This document shows positions 30,388 through 36,388 of a stretch of 37,316 bases of DNA, in pieces (position 1 is the first letter of the stretch; each line of letters opens with the position of its first letter). The stretch comes from a virus. The notes under the pieces are model-generated. The model had not been told where the DNA came from. It did not search any database and worked only from the letters and a program-made list of their open reading frames with translations. Location of the stretch: positions 1 to 37,316 of IMG/VR virus record IMGVR_UViG_3300042197_000311; one strand, 5' to 3'. Both the position numbers and the translations under genes were made by a program.

Positions 30388-30650
30388 TGATCTCCTATGA
30401 TGATAGCTCGTCGATAGGCGTAATGGGAGAAGAACTTTTGACCATCCCCATCCACATACCCTTCCTTGAAATGGTAACGAACGCTAGGCAGGAGGGTCAC
30501 TGTCACCGGGTCGCGTAGTGCTGCCATGTTTTCTTTTGAGACGCTTCGCCAGTCGCTCCAGCCGCAACTGGGCAATAGGACTGCCATCAGCAGCAAGGCG
30601 GTCAATCTCGTCCTCAAGGTGGTCGAGTTCTTTTTCACGCTGCCAATCAA
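30384..30650 (-). CDS. Outer-membrane spanin lipoprotein (Rz1-like o-spanin)
   Basis: An 88-aa protein with an N-terminal signal (TLRTRLTALLLMAVLL) and a lipobox LPSC at 26-29, so a lipoprotein acylated at C29. It overlaps the 3' part of the 72-aa membrane gene in another frame, the typical Rz/Rz1 layout. Together they would span the periplasm and fuse inner and outer membranes at lysis. This implies a diderm host. The mature part is not proline-rich as in lambda Rz1. Confidence 0.8.
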   Translation of the reverse strand: MIGSVKKNSTTLRTRLTALLLMAVLLPSCGWSDWRSVSKENMAALRDPVTVTLLPSVRYHFKEGYVDGDGQKFFSHYAYRRAIIIGDQ

Positions 30651-30702
30651 CCCATTTCACATAGGCTTGGCAAGCAGAAATTATCGCTAGGACAAAGTTC
30701 AC
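30484..30702 (-). CDS. Inner-membrane spanin (Rz-like i-spanin, GTG start)
   Basis: A 72-aa protein beginning at GTG 30702 in a GTGA overlap with the preceding membrane gene. A short hydrophobic N-terminus (NFVLAIISACQAYVKWV) is followed by a charged coiled coil (WQREKELDHLEDEIDRLAAD, LRLERLAKRLKRKHG), as expected for an i-spanin, though it is shorter than lambda Rz. The o-spanin gene starts inside it in another frame. Confidence 0.72.
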   Translation of the reverse strand: MNFVLAIISACQAYVKWVDWQREKELDHLEDEIDRLAADGSPIAQLRLERLAKRLKRKHGSTTRPGDSDPPA

Positions 30703-30851
30703 TGGGCATCAGCAGCCTTGAGGAGGCCAATGCCGGCAGTAATGGCCGCAATCGTGGCCCCAAAATCCACACTTTGTCCATTCAGTAGTGCAACTGCGGA
30801 GTTCACAACTGCCGCGACAATAGTCAAAATTCCCAAAATAGTGGTTTTCAT
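30699..30851 (-). CDS. Small holin-like membrane protein (50 aa)
   Basis: ATG at 30851 to TGA at 30699. MKTTILGILTIVAAVVNSAV then ALLNG is a first hydrophobic segment; GATIAAITAGIGLLKAADAQ is a second. Size, two helices and position before the spanins suit a holin or antiholin. It is tied to the i-spanin by a GTGA overlap. The competing candidate is the 66-aa gene just upstream. Confidence 0.66.
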   Translation of the reverse strand: MKTTILGILTIVAAVVNSAVALLNGQSVDFGATIAAITAGIGLLKAADAQ

Positions 30852-30876
30852 ATCTTTTGATGTGGATTTATTTTTA

Positions 30877-31077
30877 TTATTTGTCTTTTTTATTCCTAGA
30901 TTTTACCAGATTTCTCAAAGAAATCAAGGCAACAAGAAGAAGAACAACCGCCGTAGATAACCGAACCCACGCCTCAAGTGCCTCCACAAACGTAACCATA
31001 AACCCAGTTGCAGATGCTAACACACCAGTAGCTCCGTTGGCAATAGTATGGCTCTGGCTATCTAAAATACCTCTCAT
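30877..31077 (-). CDS. Holin-like membrane protein (66 aa)
   Basis: A 66-aa protein. A weakly hydrophobic segment (about 16-36) is followed by a clear transmembrane helix STAVVLLLVALISLRNLV at about 41-58, and a basic tail KSRNKKDK. The charged C-terminus and place at the head of the lysis genes fit a holin. The ATG overlaps the stop of the 101-aa gene (ATGA). Confidence 0.66.
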   Translation of the reverse strand: MRGILDSQSHTIANGATGVLASATGFMVTFVEALEAWVRLSTAVVLLLVALISLRNLVKSRNKKDK

Positions 31078-31379
31078 GGCGTGTCAGGATCAATAATATC
31101 TTGTGGATCAACGTCAACCCTAGCATCCAATCCGCCAAGGGCATCAATGATTTGGAAAAACTCTGGGAAATCAACCGGCCTCGATGGAGGATTGCCAATT
31201 AGCGGGGTATTCATAATGTCATCATCACATGGAACAAAGGTGAGCCCAGCATGGTATCCAGTAAAGATGTGGTAATCCCCCGGCAACCAGAAAACAGGAA
31301 GCCCCCGCGATACTTGCGCCAAGGCCACCGCATCATTTGCAGACTGCGCTTGTTCTTTGTTTACAGCAAATCCAATCAT
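31074..31379 (-). CDS. Hypothetical late protein (101 aa)
   Basis: MIGFAVNKEQAQSANDAVAL opens a 101-aa protein ending in an acidic tail (VDVDPQDIIDPDTP). I start at 31379, where the ATG overlaps the previous stop as ATGA; the longer frame from 31409 is less likely. A middle segment FWLPGDYHIFTGYHAGL is hydrophobic and aromatic. The function is unknown; the position suggests a minor tail or lysis-associated protein. Confidence 0.65.
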   Translation of the reverse strand: MIGFAVNKEQAQSANDAVALAQVSRGLPVFWLPGDYHIFTGYHAGLTFVPCDDDIMNTPLIGNPPSRPVDFPEFFQIIDALGGLDARVDVDPQDIIDPDTP

Positions 31380-32200
31380 GGCAGTGTGAGTCCAGAACAC
31401 GCTTCCCACATGGTCTTGAGTGCTAGGGTGAATGCGTCAGCTTGAACCGTTGTCATGGCTAGACCGATATGAGCAGCACCGATCTGCGATGTGCTATAAC
31501 TGGCCAAACTGCCCCCATTGTTCGCCGCCATGATATTTGCTACGACTGTTGGATAAGGATCTGTTGACGATGATGTGCTTGTTCCGAGGGATGTGACAGC
31601 AGCGGTCTTTCTTTTACGGAAGAACCTTGAATTCGATGCAGTCTCTGACATTATGTAAATACCTAGACCATCTTGAGCTGTTGAGTTTATATCTGCACCA
31701 GCACTACCACCAACAGTCATAGGCGATGATGAGTAAAGTATACTAATTCGTAATGACTTCTTCGTGCTTTGCGTCACGCCAACCGGAACATTGAAAGCAC
31801 CAGATGATTGTGGCGAGTAGATCAAGCAAGAAATTGATGCGTCACCGCTAGTGATGCCCAGGGTCGCTGGGCTTTCATCCATTGCAAATCTGCCAGTTGT
31901 ACCATTCCCTTGAATGTACCCAGTCGCATGAGTAACTGTACCGCTAAATGTTCCACTGTTTGTGGTGATTAGATCAATTGCATTTGCAGCAGCCACCCCC
32001 CAAACAGGCAGGTAAAGCCTCTTCAGTTGATCGTACCAGCCTTCGTCCTTCCCAGTTTCATAGAAGGTACTAATTGATTCCTTTTGCGCTCCGCTCACGG
32101 TAGCACCAGCAGCTACAATATCGTCGATGTACGCCTGTGCGTCAGGGTCTAATGCAGTCGGCATAAACCCACCAATTCGATTTGCTAGTGCGTAAAACAT
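31376..32200 (-). CDS. Putative tail or receptor-associated protein (274 aa)
   Basis: A 274-aa protein. A helical start (DPDAQAYIDDIVAAGATVSG) is followed by a beta-rich, Ser/Thr/Gly-rich body (NSGTFSGTVTHATGYIQGNG, TSGDASISCLIYSPQSSGA) and a helical end (QADAFTLALKTMWEACSG). The body resembles lectin-like beta-sandwich domains of phage structural proteins. The ATG at 32200 shares a base with the stop of the connector gene. A virion role is inferred. Confidence 0.66.
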   Translation of the reverse strand: MFYALANRIGGFMPTALDPDAQAYIDDIVAAGATVSGAQKESISTFYETGKDEGWYDQLKRLYLPVWGVAAANAIDLITTNSGTFSGTVTHATGYIQGNGTTGRFAMDESPATLGITSGDASISCLIYSPQSSGAFNVPVGVTQSTKKSLRISILYSSSPMTVGGSAGADINSTAQDGLGIYIMSETASNSRFFRKRKTAAVTSLGTSTSSSTDPYPTVVANIMAANNGGSLASYSTSQIGAAHIGLAMTTVQADAFTLALKTMWEACSGLTLP

Positions 32201-32820
32201 CAGTAGCGAAGTTGCATATTAGAGTTTGTCATAATCCGCTGCGACACAATTGTTTGTGTGTGCTGCTCGTCCAACTTCATTAGCTCATCTTGCAGAATTG
32301 AGTCAGCCTCCTGCTCGGCAAGTGCTGCCTTCTCTTGCTGACCTTCAGCCCGAAGGTAGTCTGCGTATGTTCCATGAGCAAGATACTCAAACCATTCATC
32401 TGGAACTGTGGTCGTAGAACCGCTCGTCCCATCCCCATAGGTGTCGGAGAACTGCTTCTTGTATGTCACCCAAGCAGCCGTGGGAGCGAGGGTTCCTGCA
32501 ATAATGGTTGCCCCTGCACCAGTCACCATGAAGTCAAACTCCTGCACTGAGGCAGTTTGATACGGCTGTTGCTTGTGGATACGCAGAAATGTGTCGATTG
32601 AGTCTTTGCCAGACTCGGTGAATCCAATCACGTTTGATGATACGGTGCGCTCCTCACCAACTTTAAGAAATCTTGTCCAATAGTTGGACGCTCGATAAGC
32701 CCGTTTGGCCCGACGATTTACCATCGCCTTGATGCGTGGTAATTCAATGGATGCAAACTCGACACCACAAAGTGCCTTAATAAGTGGCAAAAGATCAGTG
32801 GTGTAATTCTTGGTCTGCAT
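32200..32820 (-). CDS. Putative head-tail connector / adaptor protein (206 aa)
   Basis: A 206-aa protein. A helical N-terminus (LPLIKALCGVEFASIELPRI then KAMVNRRAKRAYRASNYW) and a helical C-terminus (VPDEWFEYLAHGTYADYLRA, EEADSILQDELMKL-like) bracket a beta domain. This helix-beta-helix layout and the position after capsid genes fit the ring adaptor between portal and tail. The function is inferred from order and pattern. Confidence 0.68.
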   Translation of the reverse strand: MQTKNYTTDLLPLIKALCGVEFASIELPRIKAMVNRRAKRAYRASNYWTRFLKVGEERTVSSNVIGFTESGKDSIDTFLRIHKQQPYQTASVQEFDFMVTGAGATIIAGTLAPTAAWVTYKKQFSDTYGDGTSGSTTTVPDEWFEYLAHGTYADYLRAEGQQEKAALAEQEADSILQDELMKLDEQHTQTIVSQRIMTNSNMQLRY

Positions 32821-32823
32821 AGA

Positions 32824-33114
32824 TCACATTTTGTGGACGGCCATTGTAGGCTCTAATCGCTGAAAGTCACGAACAAATTCCCTATCCTCCCAGCATTCAT
32901 GCCCATACTTATGAACCATCTGAAGGTACTCCCGCTGCGGTATTTCCGCAAGGTGTCTCCAGTTCTTCTTGGGAGCGTATTTCCGCGCCTCTTTAGCGAT
33001 AGAAGCAGCATCCGCCTCGCGGTATTGCTGGAGAGAATCAAGAAACTGCCGTCCCGTGCATAGTTCACGGATGACAGCAGCAGTCATCGCCTCTTCTGAA
33101 GGCTTAAGCAACAT
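32824..33114 (-). CDS. Hypothetical head-cluster protein (96 aa)
   Basis: A 96-aa basic helical protein (EEAMTAAVIRELCTGRQFLD, READAASIAKEARKYAPKKN) ending RDFQRLEPTMAVHKM. I do not recognise it. It lies 3 bases before the connector gene. It may be a completion or minor head protein. Confidence 0.65.
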   Translation of the reverse strand: MLLKPSEEAMTAAVIRELCTGRQFLDSLQQYREADAASIAKEARKYAPKKNWRHLAEIPQREYLQMVHKYGHECWEDREFVRDFQRLEPTMAVHKM

Positions 33115-33170
33115 GGTGTTTATGCAAATATGGGCAGGGGAGGTTAGAACTCCCCTACCCGATATTAGGA

Positions 33171-33620
33171 TTAGGCGTATTGCGACAGGTTAACGATACC
33201 AATACCAAACACAACTTCACCAGCAGTAATGTTGGCGATGTTAGCGTCGGTAACAGTAAGGTTAATCGCGGTAGCAGTACTGACGGCACGCGCAGGAAGA
33301 AGACCAGCTTCAAACGTGGTGGTTCCAGCAGCTTGGGTGAAGTCCACACCAGTATTGCTGGTTGGAACTCCAACAGTCATTGCGTCCACATCAAGGTCTT
33401 TGATGAATGCTTCGGCTTCAGCCGCAACACCAACGTCAAACACCAGCGTGGTTGTGCCAGCAATGTCAACCGTGTTGGTCACGGAAACAATTGACACAGC
33501 ACCACCAGCAGGAATGGTGGCCAATTTCTTGGTTCCACCGTTACCAATTGTCTTGAGATCCTCCCAAGTAAGTTTCACAAAGTCGGTGTAAACACCGCGT
33601 TCGTTATTAGACAGTTTCAT
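33171..33620 (-). CDS. Putative capsid decoration / minor head protein (149 aa)
   Basis: A 149-aa beta-rich, Ala/Thr/Val-rich protein without cysteine (ATIPAGGAVSIVSVTNTVDI, then TTFEAGLLPARAVSTATAIN). It directly follows the major capsid gene, the usual place of decoration or fibre proteins of the head. No enzyme motif. The ATG is preceded by AAATAGAATAAATA. Confidence 0.7.
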   Translation of the reverse strand: MKLSNNERGVYTDFVKLTWEDLKTIGNGGTKKLATIPAGGAVSIVSVTNTVDIAGTTTLVFDVGVAAEAEAFIKDLDVDAMTVGVPTSNTGVDFTQAAGTTTFEAGLLPARAVSTATAINLTVTDANIANITAGEVVFGIGIVNLSQYA

Positions 33621-33647
33621 TATTTATTCTATTTCTACTTGTTAGGA

Positions 33648-34640
33648 TTAGTATGCAATCTTGCCGTGTGCTTGCGGAGTGCGGCAGACAAGCGTGCCAG
33701 CCATATCCACATAACCACGCTCACCACCACCTTGGTTCTCAAGGCGAGTGGAACCCAGCGGGATAAGTGTCGCGAAACCAAGATACTTGGGATCTAGTAC
33801 ATAACCCACGTTCGTCGTAGCAGTTGGCATACAGGCAGGGTTGCCGTTCACGATGCGAACCAGACCGAAGTCACTGTCGAAGAGGCTCACCGAAAGGGTG
33901 ATCTTCTTGGATGTGGCATCTTGGTTCACATTGTAGATGTTTTCATTGCTTGCTCCACCATCATTCCGGGTGAAGTTGGCAACAACCTTGCGAAGCGCAA
34001 CGTTGGCAACAAGCGTAAGATTGCCGATCTCGCCGGTCTGGGCGAAAATGGAACCAAGAACATCGTTGAAGCCAGATTCCGTGAGCGTTGCGGTAACGAT
34101 TGAGCCTGATGGCGTACGGAAGGCAGCCGGAACATCCGACGGGCCAGCGGAGTCGAGCCAGTCACCAAGTCCGCGAAGGGCGTACGGAGTGCCAGCACCG
34201 TCTTCAACCGAGCGGTCGTTGTTGGAGCAGATAGCAGCTTCCGCGTCACGCTTGATTTCGCGCATACACTTGGCTTCAGCTTGAGCCACGTTTGCAGGGC
34301 CAACACTGGTCACAGCGTTCTGGAGGTTCGACACCAGATAGTCACGGCGGAAGATCTGGGTATAGTTTCCAAGGCGCGCACGGCCAGAGAACTTGTCGTC
34401 AAACGAGGTGATGTCCGAACCTTCTGCGATACCAGAAGTACTGGGGGACGCAAGGCTATCCACAACCCACTCATGGAAGGTCGAGGTGGCTTTACCCTTG
34501 GCGCAGAGCGAAAGGATTGGGGTTTCTTCAGGAGCGAGAATCGTCAAGACATCGCTAAGATCCTCCCGGTTGCCGATGGCTGGGCCAACCCCAGTCTTCG
34601 CGGCGGGAGCCGACGGTTGATATGTAGTGCTAATAGGCAT
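33648..34640 (-). CDS. Major capsid protein (HK97-fold, SU10/DUF5309-like)
   Basis: A 330-aa protein. The N-terminal region has LSDVLTILAPEETPILSLCA, and a later segment reads FSGRARLGNYTQIFRRDYLV followed by SNLQNAVTSVG. These are the two landmarks I associate with the SU10-type (DUF5309) capsid family. The C-terminus has LDPKYLGFATLIPLGSTRLE and GYVDMAGTLVCRTPQAHGKI. The order scaffold, capsid, decoration supports the call. No N-terminal protease domain is present; the delta region would be short. Confidence 0.9.
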   Translation of the reverse strand: MPISTTYQPSAPAAKTGVGPAIGNREDLSDVLTILAPEETPILSLCAKGKATSTFHEWVVDSLASPSTSGIAEGSDITSFDDKFSGRARLGNYTQIFRRDYLVSNLQNAVTSVGPANVAQAEAKCMREIKRDAEAAICSNNDRSVEDGAGTPYALRGLGDWLDSAGPSDVPAAFRTPSGSIVTATLTESGFNDVLGSIFAQTGEIGNLTLVANVALRKVVANFTRNDGGASNENIYNVNQDATSKKITLSVSLFDSDFGLVRIVNGNPACMPTATTNVGYVLDPKYLGFATLIPLGSTRLENQGGGERGYVDMAGTLVCRTPQAHGKIAY

Positions 34641-34660
34641 TGTTTTATCTTTCTATGTTG

Positions 34661-35695
34661 TTATTTGAATTGTGCAATTCGGGCGGCAACAAAATCTTCC
34701 ACACTACCTGTTTGTTCAAAACGAGAGTAGGCTTCTTTAGCCTTAACCTTGACATTCTTCCCAGATCTTGCAGCACCAGCCCCATTGGGTGAAGAGGGCG
34801 GACTCGCCTTCAACTTCGATCCCATGCCAGTCTCAAGTTTGGATTTTCTGCCAAAGATAGACTTTGCAGCGTGAGCAAGGATATACTCAATCTGCATCCC
34901 AAGCTCGGGGATTTCTTTTCTCAGCCTACCAACCAACGGATCAGACAACATATTCTGGAAGTTCTTTCCAACATCGGATTCTGCATCCTCGATCTCTGGA
35001 ACCTCCTTGCGAGCCGCTGTATTGTATTGTTCCGTCAGACTTGCGATCTGTTGGCTCTTTACAATCTCTTGATGCTGGGCTGGCAAGAACTTCGTAATTG
35101 CATCCCTTGCATTGCGATTCGCTTTGCGAACTTGTCTCTTGGTGAACTCGGAGTTTCCAACCACGATGATGTCATCTAGGCCATAATCTTCGTGTTCCTC
35201 AAGAATGCGATCCGTTGTTTCAAGCGTCTCCTCAAGTTCCTTGTACTTGGCTTGCAACCCCTCAACGGAGTCGATTTCACCAAATGGATTGGATTCCTTG
35301 GGGATCTCCCGAACTGTCTTCTCGGCAATCGTGCTAACCTTCTCTTCAAGGGCTTTGTTCTTCGCGGTCAGTTCCCCGATCCGCTCAAGAAGTCGGCTCT
35401 TGCCTTTCTTGGCTAACTCTTTGATTTGCTCTGGAGACAGACTCAACAGATCTATGTCTGATTGAGACTCTTCATAACCTTCCTCTTCAGACTCCTCGTC
35501 AACTTCTTCGGCAGTCTCTTCTTCGGATTCAACCTCCTCAGCTTCCTCTACCTCTTCAGTCTCCTCGGCCTCTTCTGGCTCTGGTTCTGGTTGTCCCTGT
35601 GATGCTTGGATTCGTTGAGACATAAGCTCCTCGAAACTCAAGTTTTCCCCACTGGTTTTAACGTCTCCAGCGTCCGACGGATTTTGTGCTGTCAT
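34661..35695 (-). CDS. Capsid scaffolding protein (344 aa)
   Basis: A 344-aa protein. Residues about 35-80 are very acidic (EEAEETEEVEEAEEVESEEE). Coiled coils follow (LLERIGELTAKNKALEEKVS, AKYKELEETLETTDRILEEH), and the C-terminus is basic (AARSGKNVKVKAKEAYSRFE). This charge layout, with a positive C-terminal capsid-binding end, is typical of phage scaffolds. It lies 20 bases before the capsid gene and is the first gene after a regulatory gap. Confidence 0.86.
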   Translation of the reverse strand: MTAQNPSDAGDVKTSGENLSFEELMSQRIQASQGQPEPEPEEAEETEEVEEAEEVESEEETAEEVDEESEEEGYEESQSDIDLLSLSPEQIKELAKKGKSRLLERIGELTAKNKALEEKVSTIAEKTVREIPKESNPFGEIDSVEGLQAKYKELEETLETTDRILEEHEDYGLDDIIVVGNSEFTKRQVRKANRNARDAITKFLPAQHQEIVKSQQIASLTEQYNTAARKEVPEIEDAESDVGKNFQNMLSDPLVGRLRKEIPELGMQIEYILAHAAKSIFGRKSKLETGMGSKLKASPPSSPNGAGAARSGKNVKVKAKEAYSRFEQTGSVEDFVAARIAQFK

Positions 35696-35889
35696 GTCTA
35701 TTTACACCAGTTAACGCCCGGCGGTGGCGAGTTCGTGGTGAGACAAACATAAAACTAATAATATGTCAACACCCCCAGAAATGAGCAGGGCCGGGAGTTA
35801 TTAAACCCCCGACCCGCCCAACTAACCAATGAGGCGGGAACACCGAAAAAACCCGCCGAGCCGATATGAAACTCAAATTATCAAAATTG
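35696..35889 (-). promoter_or_regulatory. Regulatory gap before the head genes
   Basis: A 194-base gap inside the otherwise compact late block. On the minus strand, TTGACA occurs at 35893-35888 and again at 35769-35764. TATGTTTG (35751-35744), which fits the Bacteroidota -7 pattern TAnnTTTG, lies downstream of the second TTGACA, but the spacing (15) is not standard. Between them are GC-rich inverted repeats. It likely holds a promoter for scaffold and capsid genes plus a terminator or attenuator. Confidence 0.45.
35788..35857 (-). repeat. Alternating GC-rich inverted repeats (mutually exclusive hairpins)
   Basis: CCCGCC (35813-35818), GGCGGG (35833-35838) and CCCGCC (35852-35857) mean the central element can pair with either side but not both. 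A third imperfect hairpin (35788-35795 with 35808-35815) shares bases with the first. One loop contains T6 on the minus strand. This is the layout of an attenuator or RNA switch, or a bidirectional terminator. Confidence 0.6.
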
Positions 35890-36093
35890 TCAAGATAGTA
35901 ATTGCAGCATCTCATCCAGAGTAGCAATACTTCCCGCTACCTTCATGACCTCCTGCTCACTACTACATTGCCGCAGATCACCAAAGAATCGCTCGCGCTC
36001 ATCCCGAAGGAATTGCAGGATTGCCTTGTATTCGTCCCTATCACGCAGCCCTTCGACTGCTTGTTGGATTGTTGGTTTTGGTATCGGTGTCAC
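35890..36093 (-). CDS. Hypothetical helical late protein (67 aa)
   Basis: A 67-aa charged helical protein (LRDRDEYKAILQFLRDERER, EQEVMKVAGSIATLDEMLQL). The pattern resembles short proteins near the portal and scaffold of podoviruses, of unknown role. It is the last of three small genes between portal and scaffold, 9 bases after the preceding stop. Confidence 0.72.
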   Translation of the reverse strand: MTPIPKPTIQQAVEGLRDRDEYKAILQFLRDERERFFGDLRQCSSEQEVMKVAGSIATLDEMLQLLS

Positions 36094-36102
36094 GGTATTT
36101 AG

Positions 36103-36264
36103 TTAAATTTTGTTCTTTTCCATAGCGCGGATCTTGCGCTCTTGTCGTAGCATCTCCTTGGTCGGCTTGCGTCCAGACCCTTTGTTGGCTCGGATATTAT
36201 CCCATAGTCCGCGCTCGGAGTATGAGCCATCCTTGCGTTTAATCATGTTTTTCCCTTTTTTCAT
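36103..36264 (-). CDS. Small basic phage protein (53 aa) with GLWDNIRANKGSG motif
   Basis: ATG at 36264 (alternative 36246, 47 aa) to TAA at 36103. DGSYSERGLWDNIRANKGSG then KPTKEMLRQERKIRAMEK is basic and matches a short motif (GLWxNIxAxR) I recall in many environmental phage genomes, usually near structural genes. The function is unknown. It starts 1 base after the preceding stop, so it is translationally coupled. Confidence 0.72.
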   Translation of the reverse strand: MKKGKNMIKRKDGSYSERGLWDNIRANKGSGRKPTKEMLRQERKIRAMEKNKI

Positions 36265-36265
36265 G

Positions 36266-36388
36266 TCACTTCAGTTTTGATGAAATCCTTCGCACTTTAG
36301 ATACCTTAGGAACTTTGCCCTCCTTACGCTTTTTGTTCTCCTCGCGCATCTTGCGCTTAAACCTTTCGTGGGGTAGCTCGCCTGTCAT
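36266..36388 (-). CDS. Very small basic protein (40 aa) after the portal
   Basis: ATG at 36388 overlaps the portal stop as ATGA; TGA at 36266. The product (MTGELPHERFKRKMREENKK, ending SKVRRISSKLK) is strongly basic. The tight coupling on both sides is the main evidence for translation. It may bind DNA or the scaffold; unknown. Confidence 0.6.
   Translation of the reverse strand: MTGELPHERFKRKMREENKKRKEGKVPKVSKVRRISSKLK

Noticed and set aside
35829-35934. Plus-strand frame starting ACCAATGAGGCGGG within the head-gene gap
   Set aside because: It has the A/C-rich leader look but is opposite to the late block, ends inside the 67-aa gene and encodes the inverted repeats. Probably chance.
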